Shown: positions 1 to 6,447 of the stretch, piece after piece
How positions within the stretch are numbered: position 1 is the stretch's first letter
Layout of the letters: the number at the start of each line of letters is the position of its first letter
Origin: Alphaproteobacteria bacterium
GTDB lineage: Bacteria > Pseudomonadota > Alphaproteobacteria > Micropepsales > Micropepsaceae
Assembly: GCA_947373775.1 (NCBI GenBank)
Contig: CANBZE010000117.1
Span: 1-6,447, forward strand
Reading direction: 5' to 3'
DNA: 6,447 nucleotides
The notes under the pieces: model-generated
Seen by the model: the letters and a program-made list of their open reading frames with translations, nothing else
What the model was told of the DNA's origin: nothing
Databases searched by the model: none
Translations under genes and position numbers: made by a program

Positions 1-2198
1 GCATTCAGGGTCAGCCAGTCGGTGGGAATGGCGGTGATGTCCCATTCCACGCCATAGATCTTGGCGGCCCGCGCGTTGGTCGTGATGTTGTCGTTGAAGG
101 TGCCCAGGCAGTTGCCGGCATTGAACTGGCCCTGGTCGCAGAGCGCGCCGCTGATGGTGGTGGCCAACGTCACGTTGGGAAAGGACTGCTGCACCTGGAT
201 ATCGTGATAGGCGGTTTCGTACAGCGCCAGGTTGGTGCGCAGCGGAACTCCCGCCAGCTGCCAGTCCGACTTCACGCCGATTTCATAATCCTGCACCTGC
301 TCCGGCTTGGCCGTCAGCACCGCGACATTGACCGCCTGGGTGTTGATGGCGCCGGCCCGGTAGCCCGAGCGCATCGTGGCATAGACCATGGTGCCGTCCC
401 ACAGGTCATGGTCCAACGCCAGGGTCCAGGTCGGCTTGTGATAGCTGCGGCGCAGATCCTGGGCGCATTGCGCCTGCGGGAACACTTTGCCCTGGGCATT
501 GGTCAGTCCGCACAGGCTGCTGAACCCGCTATAGGTAATGCCTTCGAAGGTATAGCCGCCGGTGCTCAGCACGCCCGGCTTGCCCGCCGCGATCAGCGCA
601 TTGTTGGTGGTGACATTGGCCGGCGTCTGGGTGGTCTGGGTTTCGATATGGGCATAGCGCTCGTCATAAGTGTAGCGCACGCCCGCTGTCAGGCGCGTGT
701 CGCTCCAGATGCTATAGGTGCCCTGCGCATAAGCCGCGTAGGAACTGTTTTCCTCGCTGTTGCGACTCCAGTCGGTGACGGTGATCTGCTTGCCCGCTGC
801 CGCGGTCGGCGCCGAGCCGGCGCTGGGCAGGAACAGGTACAGCATACCGCCGTCATTGGGGCTGCGTTCATTGAAATAGAACAGGCCGGTGGTCCAGTTC
901 AGCTTGCCTTCCAGCGCCTTGCCGTTGACCGTCAGCTCGCTCTGGTAGGATTCATAGCGCGGAAAATTGTAGAGATAGGTATTGGTCTCGAAAGGCTGGC
1001 CGCGGCTGACCGCCGTGCCGGCGTTGTCGAAAGTGCGATAGGCGCCCATCAGGCGCACATCGATATCACCGAAATTCTTGTTCGCGGTGGCCGAATAAGT
1101 CTGGTAGTGCCCGCCCACCAGGTTGGAAACATCCTGGTCCGTGCTCCAGAAGCCGGCCGCCTGCTCGCGGGTGATGGAGTTCAGGAGGGTATTGTAGGTC
1201 TGGGGCGAAGTGTTGGGATTGCTGACGCTGGTCGCGGTCGCGGTGTTGTAGAACGGCGCGATCGCCTGGCCTCGCAAATCGGTAAAGCCGACGCAGGTCG
1301 CCGGGATATTGCAGATCGAGGTGCGCCCAGCCGACGCCACCGTGCCGGTGAAGGTGCCCAGGTCATGATAGCTGGAGCCCGTGTCATGCTCGCTGGCCAC
1401 ATCGGCGCGCAGCAACAGGCTGAAGCTGTCGTCGATCTGCCACTTCAGCGAAAACACACCGGCCAGCTTCTTGCTGCCAAAGGCCGCCTGGTTGTTGCGC
1501 CGCCCGGCGGTGTACGGATCGTAGAAGATGTTGGCCAGATAGCCCTTCTGGTTTTCCGTATTCAGCGCCACGCGCAGGAACAGATTGTCGGTCAGCGGAT
1601 AATTGACCGCGCCCTGCAGACCGGTGCGGCCATAATCGCCCACCGTGGCCTGGACATAGCCGCCGAAATCGGGACCCGGATCGCGGCGGTTATATAGAAT
1701 GGCGCCGCCGGTGGTGTTGCGGCCGACCAACGTGCCCTGCGGGCCCTTCAACACCGCGACATTGTCCAGATCGAACAGCGAGCCGGTCAGGCCGATGGCG
1801 CGCGCGTAATAGACACCGTCCTTGTAGACGGCCGATGCGGTATCAAAGCCCAGGCCCGGATTGCCGCCGCCCGACGGGGCGTCGAAATTGCGCTGGCCGC
1901 GGATGGTGACGTTCAGCGTGTCCTGCCGGAAGGTGGTGGGGGCGACATAGACTGAGGGGGTGACGTATTTGAGGTCCTCGATGGTCTTCACGCCCAGCTT
2001 GTCCAGATCGGCCTGGCTGAAAGCGGTGATGGAGATCGGAACCGCCTGTTCGTCTTCCTCGCGCTTGCGGGCGGTGACCACGACCTTTTCCAGGCCCGCG
2101 ACCTGGGTACGGGACGTATCGCTGTCCGCCTGGGCCCAGACCGGACCCGTGGCAAGCGCGCTGGTGGCCAAAAAAGCCAGAGCCAAGGCTTTACGCAT
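1..2198 (-). CDS. TonB-dependent outer-membrane receptor, partial (3' end off the left edge)
   Basis: This gene encodes an outer-membrane beta-barrel receptor expected to import a scarce ligand, such as a siderophore, vitamin B12 or a glycan, using energy from TonB-ExbB-ExbD. I translated the reverse strand from the ATG at 2198-2196 and found no stop through the left edge, giving 732 codons. Residues 1-22 look like a Sec signal peptide (MRKALALAFLA..., likely cut after VWA). A TonB-box-like stretch EKVVVTAR lies at 37-44. The plug domain follows, with NVTIRGQ at 96-102 and the conserved plug end KGPQGTLVGRNTTGGAI at 151-167. The barrel includes the typical strand SGYRAGAIN near 611-618. Six cysteines fall in three close pairs in probable extracellular loops (296/302, 563/578, 687/697). 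Family members usually run about 750-950 residues, so only the last barrel strands and the terminal aromatic residue are missing. The ligand cannot be told from this sequence. The family assignment is very secure. Confidence 0.96.
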   Translation of the reverse strand, partial: MRKALALAFLATSALATGPVWAQADSDTSRTQVAGLEKVVVTARKREEDEQAVPISITAFSQADLDKLGVKTIEDLKYVTPSVYVAPTTFRQDTLNVTIRGQRNFDAPSGGGNPGLGFDTASAVYKDGVYYARAIGLTGSLFDLDNVAVLKGPQGTLVGRNTTGGAILYNRRDPGPDFGGYVQATVGDYGRTGLQGAVNYPLTDNLFLRVALNTENQKGYLANIFYDPYTAGRRNNQAAFGSKKLAGVFSLKWQIDDSFSLLLRADVASEHDTGSSYHDLGTFTGTVASAGRTSICNIPATCVGFTDLRGQAIAPFYNTATATSVSNPNTSPQTYNTLLNSITREQAAGFWSTDQDVSNLVGGHYQTYSATANKNFGDIDVRLMGAYRTFDNAGTAVSRGQPFETNTYLYNFPRYESYQSELTVNGKALEGKLNWTTGLFYFNERSPNDGGMLYLFLPSAGSAPTAAAGKQITVTDWSRNSEENSSYAAYAQGTYSIWSDTRLTAGVRYTYDERYAHIETQTTQTPANVTTNNALIAAGKPGVLSTGGYTFEGITYSGFSSLCGLTNAQGKVFPQAQCAQDLRRSYHKPTWTLALDHDLWDGTMVYATMRSGYRAGAINTQAVNVAVLTAKPEQVQDYEIGVKSDWQLAGVPLRTNLALYETAYHDIQVQQSFPNVTLATTISGALCDQGQFNAGNCLGTFNDNITTNARAAKIYGVEWDITAIPTDWLTLN

Positions 2199-2203
2199 GA
2201 AAT

Positions 2204-2209
2204 TCCCCT
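2204..2209 (-). promoter_or_regulatory. Ribosome binding site of the TonB-dependent receptor
   Basis: On the minus strand the sequence AGGGGA lies five bases before the ATG at 2198. This is a good Shine-Dalgarno match at normal spacing. It supports this start, which also gives a clean signal peptide. Confidence 0.7.
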
Positions 2210-2376
2210 GCAATATAGGACCCTCGCCCGGCGTGCTCCGTCGCCTTGGGTCAGGCGGCCAAGCTCTAACGGAAATATGAGGCCAAATAAAGCGTAGGGG
2301 CGCGGCGCCACTGTTGCCTCTAAAGCCTTATGGAATCTATGGTTTGGCCAATCGGCAAAGCCGCCTTTGAGGGGTT

Positions 2377-2382
2377 GAGGGA
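2377..2382 (+). promoter_or_regulatory. Ribosome binding site of the short-chain dehydrogenase
   Basis: GAGGGA ends three bases before the ATG at 2386. The GAGG core is five bases from the start codon. The motif supports the chosen start, which also places the cofactor motif at the usual distance from the N-terminus. Confidence 0.6.
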
Positions 2383-2385
2383 CAA

Positions 2386-3126
2386 ATGAACAAAATTGCA
2401 ATGATCACCGGCGCCGGCAGCGGCGTGGGCCGGGCCACCGCCAAGGCTTTGGCGGCCCAAGGCTGGAGCTGCGCGCTGGTCGGCCGCAAGCAGGACGCGC
2501 TGGAAGAAACCGCCAAGGTGCTGAAGGGCGATCACCTGGTCGCGCCCGGCGATGTCGGCGATCCCGCTCAGGTCAAAGCCATCTTCGCCAGGATCAAGGA
2601 CAAGTTCGGCCGCCTGGACATGCTGTTCAACAACGCCGGCATGGGCACCCCCGCCGTCCCGATCGAGGACCTCAGCTTCGAACAATGGCAGGCCATTGTC
2701 GGTGTCAACCTGACCGGTGCATTCCTGTGTACCCAGGAAGCGGTGCGGATGATGAAGGCGCAGGCGCCGCAGGGCGGGCGCATCATCAACAACGGCTCGA
2801 TCAGCGCCGACCGGCCGCGCCCGCACAGCGCGCCTTACACGGCCACCAAGCACGCCATGACCGGCCTGACCAAATCTATCATTCTGGACGGACGGCCTTT
2901 TGACATCACCGCGGGCCAGATCGACATCGGCAATGCCGCCACCGAAATGACCCAGCGCATGACCCAGGGCGTGCTGCAGGCCGACGGCAAGTTGGGAATC
3001 GAGCCACGCATGGACGTGGACCATGTCGGCCAGCAGGTGGCTTTCATGGCCGGCCTGCCGCTGGAATCCAACGTGGCCTTTGTCACCATCATGGCCACCA
3101 AGATGCCCCTCTTCGGCAGAGGATGA
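2386..3126 (+). CDS. NAD(P)-dependent short-chain dehydrogenase/reductase (classical SDR)
   Basis: This is a cytoplasmic oxidoreductase that reversibly interconverts an alcohol and a carbonyl using a nicotinamide cofactor. At 246 residues it has the usual length for a classical SDR. The Rossmann fold starts with the glycine-rich cofactor motif TGAGSGVG at 8-15. FNNAG at 81-85, VN at 107-108, Ser138, and the Tyr151-x3-Lys155 pair (YTATK) complete the Asn-Ser-Tyr-Lys catalytic set. Arg34-Lys35 after the second beta strand favour NADP(H) over NAD(H); this is an inference. The usual PG motif after the active site is replaced by [13 protein letters not shown] at 177-189. The C-terminus ends [11 protein letters not shown]. 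The substrate is unknown. The gene is divergent from the receptor, and its stop codon overlaps the start of the downstream membrane-protein gene (ATGA), so the two are probably co-transcribed and translationally coupled. Confidence 0.93.
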   Translation: MNKIAMITGAGSGVGRATAKALAAQGWSCALVGRKQDALEETAKVLKGDHLVAPGDVGDPAQVKAIFARIKDKFGRLDMLFNNAGMGTPAVPIEDLSFEQWQAIVGVNLTGAFLCTQEAVRMMKAQAPQGGRIINNGSISADRPRPHSAPYTATKHAMTGLTKSIILDGRPFDITAGQIDIGNAATEMTQRMTQGVLQADGKLGIEPRMDVDHVGQQVAFMAGLPLESNVAFVTIMATKMPLFGRG

Positions 3127-4442
3127 GGTCGGACGCGGCTGAAGTGACTGCGCGCAAAGCCGCCAGCGCCGTTCTGCTTGCCGGCTTTGCCGTGATGCTG
3201 GCTCTGACGGCGCCGGGCCAGCTGACCTATGACTCAGTGCAGCAGCTCGCCAGCGGCCGCAGCGGCGCTTACAACAGCTGGCATCCGCCGATCATGGCCT
3301 GGCTGCTGGGTGTGTTCGACGCCATTGTGCCGGGCACCCTGCTGTTTCTGCTTTTCCAAACCCTGCTTCTGCTGGGCGCCTGGCTGGCACTGCTATCTCT
3401 GAAGCCGCGCAACACCGGCACGGTTCTGGTAGCGCTGGCAATCATTCTGACGCCGCAATTCCTGATGTTCCAGGGCCAGATCTGGAAAGACATTTTGGGC
3501 GCCAACGCCGCCATCGCCGGTTTCACGGCGTTGGCGGTTTTTGCGAAAACCGAACGCCGGCGCTGGCTGGCGGCGGCGGCGCTGCTGCTGGCGCTGGCGG
3601 CGGGCGTGCGCCAGAACGCGGTGGTGCTGCTGCCGGTGGCGGCGCTGGCGCTTGCCTGGGCGAGCCCACGAAAGCGCTGGCTGCTGGGCACCGGATTCCT
3701 GATCGTGACTGTGACCTTGGGGCTAGGCACCAGCCTGTGGCTGGTGGCGCGCAGCGATGGCGGCGACGGCGCGAGCGCCCAAGTGCGGCTGGGCCAGGCC
3801 TATGACCTGGCCGGTGCGCTGGCGCGCAACCCCGCTTTGCCCCTGCCGTCACTGACGGCGGAAGACCCGGAATTTGCCAACGTCCTGCGCCAGAAGAGCC
3901 CGGTGCTTTACACCCCGCTGCGCAACGATCCCTTTGCCGCCGATCCTGCCATCAATCACGAGCTATCCAACGTACCCGAAGGCGCGATGGGCCGCGCCTG
4001 GAAAGAACTGGTGACCGATTACCCGCTTCTCTACCTGCGCGTGCGGATGGCGGCGTTCGGCGCGGTTCTGACAACCCCCGACAGCGGGGTCTGCCATTTC
4101 TCCCATAATGGGATCGAGGGGCCTCCCGATCAGCTGCGCCAGCTGGGCCTGACGCCGGGCAAGCGGCTCCAGGATCGTGCGGTGGCCAATTACGCGCACC
4201 TGTTTTTCACCACCCCCGTCTATTCCCACGTTCTTTGGGGGGCGCTGGCGCTGGTGCTTTTGGTCCTGCTGCTGCGGCGGGGCGAACCCGGCGATGCCGC
4301 CATCGCAGGACTCCTTCTGGGGGCACTGCTTTTCACCCTCACCTTCGCGGCGATCTCCATCGCCTGCGATTACCGCTACCTGATCCTGCTGGATCTGGCC
4401 GCCATGACAGGGGCGCTGCATTGGACCGCGAAGAAAGTTTGA
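3123..4442 (+). CDS. Multi-spanning membrane protein of unknown function, GT-C glycosyltransferase-like layout
   Basis: This 439-residue inner-membrane protein is not one I can assign to a named family. Hydrophobic segments that could span the membrane lie near 14-31, 57-92 (probably two), 99-117, 125-141, 149-180 (one or two), 187-209, 303-317, 364-385, 392-415 and 418-435. A polar stretch of about 95 residues (210-302) lies between them and is probably a periplasmic domain. Striking charged or polar residues near membrane boundaries are Asp37 in TYDSVQQ, His54 in WHPP, Trp121-Lys122-Asp123 in QIWKDI, Arg163 in GVRQN, and Asp416-Arg418 in CDYRYL. An acidic residue in the first periplasmic loop followed by many helices resembles GT-C lipid-sugar transferases, but this is analogy only. 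The ATG overlaps the dehydrogenase stop as ATGA. AGAGG directly abuts the start, so translation probably depends on coupling. A flippase or transporter remains possible. Confidence 0.88.
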   Translation: MRSDAAEVTARKAASAVLLAGFAVMLALTAPGQLTYDSVQQLASGRSGAYNSWHPPIMAWLLGVFDAIVPGTLLFLLFQTLLLLGAWLALLSLKPRNTGTVLVALAIILTPQFLMFQGQIWKDILGANAAIAGFTALAVFAKTERRRWLAAAALLLALAAGVRQNAVVLLPVAALALAWASPRKRWLLGTGFLIVTVTLGLGTSLWLVARSDGGDGASAQVRLGQAYDLAGALARNPALPLPSLTAEDPEFANVLRQKSPVLYTPLRNDPFAADPAINHELSNVPEGAMGRAWKELVTDYPLLYLRVRMAAFGAVLTTPDSGVCHFSHNGIEGPPDQLRQLGLTPGKRLQDRAVANYAHLFFTTPVYSHVLWGALALVLLVLLLRRGEPGDAAIAGLLLGALLFTLTFAAISIACDYRYLILLDLAAMTGALHWTAKKV

Positions 4443-4867
4443 TCTTTTCCTGATCCGCCCGGCAGCGCTTTTGCGTATCGCGCTTTGTACCTGTCCAAGC
4501 GGAAGGTCACACATGCGGGCATGTTTTCTGGGACAGAATGTCTTTGCGCTGGGATTTGGGGTCGCCGCCCTGCAAGCCCCTCCCATGGTCATGGACAAGC
4601 CTGTGGACCCGGCTGCAGATCAAAATGTCACCCCATCGCGGTCCGAGCCTGTAGCAAATCCGCAACGGCTGATCCGCCCCCGTCTCCGGCCCGTATGACC
4701 GTCATGTCATTGGGGTTTTGGCCGTCCGGGCTGGCCCAAACAGGGTCAGGACGCCGCAGGGGAAGGAAACGGGAACCCTCTTGTGCCTTGCGGCACGAAT
4801 ACCGATATTGAACGTTACAGACTCGCCGTAAACGCTATTTTATTTTGATTCCTGTATTTGGTGGGGC
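4443..4867. other. 425-base intergenic region without a convincing gene
   Basis: No RNA gene or protein family was recognised here. Four local structures are visible: an ATGAC-C-GTCAT palindrome at 4695-4705; a hairpin with arms 4715-4723 and 4733-4741 (nine pairs with one mismatch); a hairpin with arms 4781-4787 and 4792-4798 (seven pairs including one G-U, loop TTGC); and an AT-rich stretch at 4836-4850 before the mlaA start. Neither hairpin is followed by a T-run, so neither looks like a classical intrinsic terminator. A 61-codon ATG ORF at 4513-4698 has a GGAAGG six bases upstream. Its third-position GC is about 59 percent by hand count, it is proline-rich at its end, and it matches nothing I know, so I did not call it a gene. 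The region must end the upstream operon and start mlaA transcription, but I cannot place a promoter with confidence. Confidence 0.5.
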
Positions 4868-5599
4868 ATGAAAATCTCTCTTCCGGTGATCTCCGCGCTG
4901 GCTCTGGGTCTGGCCCTGAGCGCGTGCAGCACCCCCAGCCCTGAATCCCTGGCCCAGAACGATCCCTGGGAAAAGACCAACCGCGACGTGTTCGATTTCG
5001 ACGTGCGCATGGATCATGCGGTGGCCCGGCCCGTCGCCGAGGGCTATCGCGCCGTGCTGCCCGAACCGGTGCGCGACGGCATCCACAATGCCCTTAACAA
5101 TCTGAATTCTCCGGTCGTCCTGGCCAATGACGTGCTGCAGGGCGACGGCGACAAGGCGGTGAACACCACCGGACGCCTGCTGATCAATTCCACTGTCGGG
5201 CTGGGCGGGTTGATCGACGTCGCCAGCAAGATCGGCATTCCCAATCACGACAATGATTTCGGCATCACCCTGGGCAAGAACGGCATCGCCGAAGGCTCCT
5301 ACCTGGTGCTGCCCTTTGCCGGCCCCCTGCCGCCCCGCGACCTGCTGGGCGTCGGCGTGGATCAGGCGTTCGACCCGCTGACCTATGTTCGCTTCCACGG
5401 CAAGGACACCTGGATGGTGGTGCGCTTCGGCATCGGCATCTTGGACGCCCGCGCCTCGACCCTGGACCAGGTGGAAACCATCGAGCGTTCGTCGATCGAC
5501 TTCTATGCGACGACCCGCAACCTGTATCGCCAGAGCCGCAACGCCAAGATCAATGAAGGCAAGGCGCCCGGCTCACAGGATGATCTGCCCAATCTGTGA
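4868..5599 (+). CDS. mlaA: MlaA (VacJ) family outer-membrane lipoprotein of phospholipid trafficking
   Basis: MlaA sits in the inner leaflet of the outer membrane and removes mislocalised phospholipids from the outer leaflet. It passes them to periplasmic MlaC and then to the MlaFEDB transporter, which keeps the outer membrane asymmetric. The 243-residue protein is close to the E. coli length of about 250. A lipoprotein signal peptide ends in the lipobox LSAC with the lipidated cysteine at 20. Family blocks follow in order: NDPWEKTNR at 31-39, NNLNSPVVLANDVLQG at 77-92, GRLLINSTVGLGGLID at 102-117, DFGITLG at 130-136, EGSYLVLPFAGP at 142-153 with R157-D158, and FYATTRNLYRQSR at 212-224. The ATG is set by the signal peptide. 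The ribosome binding site is poor, with GGGG only one base from the start. No mlaC or transporter gene is adjacent, so the partners must be elsewhere. Confidence 0.95.
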   Translation: MKISLPVISALALGLALSACSTPSPESLAQNDPWEKTNRDVFDFDVRMDHAVARPVAEGYRAVLPEPVRDGIHNALNNLNSPVVLANDVLQGDGDKAVNTTGRLLINSTVGLGGLIDVASKIGIPNHDNDFGITLGKNGIAEGSYLVLPFAGPLPPRDLLGVGVDQAFDPLTYVRFHGKDTWMVVRFGIGILDARASTLDQVETIERSSIDFYATTRNLYRQSRNAKINEGKAPGSQDDLPNL

Positions 5600-5620
5600 T
5601 GCGACCTGCGTAAGCGGGGA

Positions 5621-5664
5621 AAATCGGTCCGTCGCCAGCAACAGCGTAGCGCGACGACCGATTT
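5621..5664. terminator. Probable bidirectional terminator between mlaA and the RND gene
   Basis: Two arms, 5621-5635 and 5651-5664, pair over 14 bases with a single bulged C (AAATCGGT then CGTCGC, against GCGACG then ACCGATTT), leaving a 15-base loop. The element lies in the 113-base space between two converging genes, where a shared terminator is expected. On the minus strand the stem ends in ATTTT, a short U-run that fits termination of the RND transcript. On the plus strand only three T residues end the stem, so termination of mlaA may be weaker. Confidence 0.6.
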
Positions 5665-5712
5665 GAGCGTCACACCGCCGAGCGCGAGCGAGGCGTTTCC
5701 ACCGATCTGAAT

Positions 5713-6447
5713 CTATTCAGCCGGCGACGGCTTCGGCGTGGGGATGTGATCCTCGGGCTTGTCGCCCATCATGCCGTGATACCACCTGTTCCAGAACCCG
5801 CTGGTCCAATTCCCGAACCGGTCCATGTACAGGAACATCACCGGCGTGGTGTAGAGCGTCAGGATCTGGCTGAGGAACAGCCCGCCCACGATGGAGATGC
5901 CCAGGGGCTGGCGCAGCTCGGAACCCTCGCCCAGGCCGATCGCCAGCGGCAGCGCGCCCAGGATGGCGCCCGTGGTGGTCATCATGATGGGACGGAAGCG
6001 CAGCAGGCACGCCTTGTAGATGGCGTCATAGGAGCTGAGCCCCTCCTTGCGCTCCAGATCGATGGCGAAATCGATCATGATGATGGCGTTCTTCTTGACG
6101 ATACCAATCAGCAGGATGACGCCAATGGTGGCGATCAGGTCGAACTGGGTCTTGAACATCAACAGCGCCAGCACCGCGCCCACACCCGCCGACGGCAGGG
6201 TGGAGATGATGGTGATCGGGTGGATCAGGCTTTCATACAGCATGCCCAGCACGATATAGATGGTGATGATCGCGGCCAGGAGCAGCAGCGGCTCATTGGC
6301 CAGCGACTTCTGGAAAAGCTGGAAGGTGCCCGCCGGCTCGCTGTGAATGGTCAGCGGCACGTTCAGCCGCGCCATGGTGCGCTGGATCGCATCGGAAGCC
6401 TTGCTGATCGGCTCGCCCGCCGGAAGATTGAAGGAGAAGGTGGTGGC
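5713..6447 (-). CDS. RND multidrug exporter inner-membrane subunit, MdtB/MdtC type, partial (N-terminus off the right edge)
   Basis: This is the C-terminal end of a proton-driven resistance-nodulation-division pump of the HAE-1 class, which works with a periplasmic adaptor and an outer-membrane channel. The reading frame is open from the right edge to the TAG at 5715-5713, giving 244 residues of an expected 1,030-1,050. It begins in the last part of the periplasmic domain ([15 protein letters not shown]). Five transmembrane helices, TM8 to TM12, follow at fragment residues of about 54-72, 78-98, 104-126, 157-172 and 183-207. Diagnostic motifs are [10 protein letters not shown] (82-91), GIVKKNAI (115-122), [11 protein letters not shown] (148-158) and [10 protein letters not shown] (175-184). 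As I remember them, these match MdtB/MdtC more closely than AcrB. The hydrophilic tail of about 33 residues after the last helix is proline-rich at its end. Whether it pairs with a second RND subunit, as MdtB does with MdtC, cannot be seen. An internal ATG at 6375 is not the true start. Confidence 0.95.
   Translation of the reverse strand, partial: ATTFSFNLPAGEPISKASDAIQRTMARLNVPLTIHSEPAGTFQLFQKSLANEPLLLLAAIITIYIVLGMLYESLIHPITIISTLPSAGVGAVLALLMFKTQFDLIATIGVILLIGIVKKNAIIMIDFAIDLERKEGLSSYDAIYKACLLRFRPIMMTTTGAILGALPLAIGLGEGSELRQPLGISIVGGLFLSQILTLYTTPVMFLYMDRFGNWTSGFWNRWYHGMMGDKPEDHIPTPKPSPAE

Larger units (their letters stand above)
2199..2385. promoter_or_regulatory. Divergent intergenic region between the receptor and the dehydrogenase
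   Basis: These 187 bases must hold promoters for two genes that face away from each other. Toward the dehydrogenase, a weak sigma70-like pair can be drawn: TTGCCT at 2314-2319 and TATGGT at 2338-2343, with an 18-base spacer. It is only a partial consensus match. For the receptor I found no convincing -35/-10 pair. The hexamer GGCCAA occurs three times (2257-2262, 2281-2286, 2346-2351), the last inside the palindrome TTGGCCAA at 2344-2351. A short CGGC-AAA-GCCG hairpin lies at 2353-2363. No recognisable Fur box or other named operator was seen, so iron control cannot be claimed. Confidence 0.4.

Noticed and set aside
204..1697. A 497-codon open frame on the plus strand, opposite the TonB-dependent receptor
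   Set aside because: It lies wholly antisense to a receptor with clear family motifs. Its protein is rich in Arg, Gly, Ala and His without any domain, which is typical of the mirror frame of a high-GC gene.
2212..2217. TATATT on the minus strand as a -10 box for the receptor
   Set aside because: It would start transcription inside or next to the ribosome binding site, and no -35 match lies at the right distance.
2320..3024. A 234-codon minus-strand frame opposite the dehydrogenase
   Set aside because: It is antisense to a complete SDR with all catalytic residues, and its own protein shows no recognisable motif. The high GC content explains the lack of stops.
4513..4698. A 61-codon ATG ORF with a GGAAGG upstream
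   Set aside because: Its third-position GC is clearly lower than that of the genes around it and it resembles no family. It is kept as a possibility in the intergenic entry but not called as a gene.
4772..4776. GGAAC as the -35 element of an ECF sigma promoter ahead of mlaA
   Set aside because: No CGTT-type -10 element lies 16 to 17 bases downstream.
4835..5398. A 187-codon minus-strand frame opposite mlaA
   Set aside because: It is antisense to a complete MlaA with an intact lipobox and family blocks; the frame has no motif of its own.
5676..5695. CGCC...GGCG followed by TTT as a second terminator after mlaA
   Set aside because: The stem is only four pairs around a 12-base loop, too weak to call beside the much longer inverted repeat at 5621-5664.

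Overview
The window is GC-rich, and its protein-coding genes strongly prefer G or C at third codon positions. It carries a TonB-dependent receptor, an MlaA lipoprotein and an RND exporter subunit, so the organism is a Gram-negative bacterium with an outer membrane. The receptor style (a plug ending in LVGRNTTGG and a barrel strand reading SGYRAGAIN) and the base composition suggest an alphaproteobacterium of the sphingomonad, Caulobacter or Rhizomicrobium kind. The taxon is inferred from style only; no rRNA or marker gene is present.

Layout. (1) Positions 1-2198, minus strand: the first 732 codons of a TonB-dependent receptor, running off the left edge. (2) Positions 2199-2385: a divergent intergenic region holding ribosome binding sites for both flanking genes. 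(3) Positions 2386-3126, plus strand: a complete NAD(P)-dependent short-chain dehydrogenase/reductase, joined by a 4-base ATGA overlap to (4) positions 3123-4442, plus strand, a 439-residue multi-spanning membrane protein of unknown function with a layout reminiscent of GT-C glycosyltransferases. (5) Positions 4443-4867: 425 bases with no convincing gene, but with two hairpins, a short palindrome and one doubtful small ORF. (6) Positions 4868-5599, plus strand: a complete MlaA (VacJ) outer-membrane lipoprotein. (7) Positions 5600-5712: a convergent spacer with a long, nearly perfect inverted repeat, probably a shared terminator. (8) Positions 5713-6447, minus strand: the C-terminal 244 residues of an MdtB/MdtC-type RND inner-membrane exporter whose N-terminus lies beyond the right edge.

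Most of the content is envelope biology: uptake across the outer membrane, outer-membrane lipid asymmetry, and efflux. The genes do not form one obvious pathway. The only firm linkage visible is the translationally coupled dehydrogenase and membrane-protein pair. I found no mobile element, CRISPR array, tRNA, rRNA or phage feature. I do not see strong evidence for a new system here; the least explained items are the membrane protein and the 425-base intergenic region.
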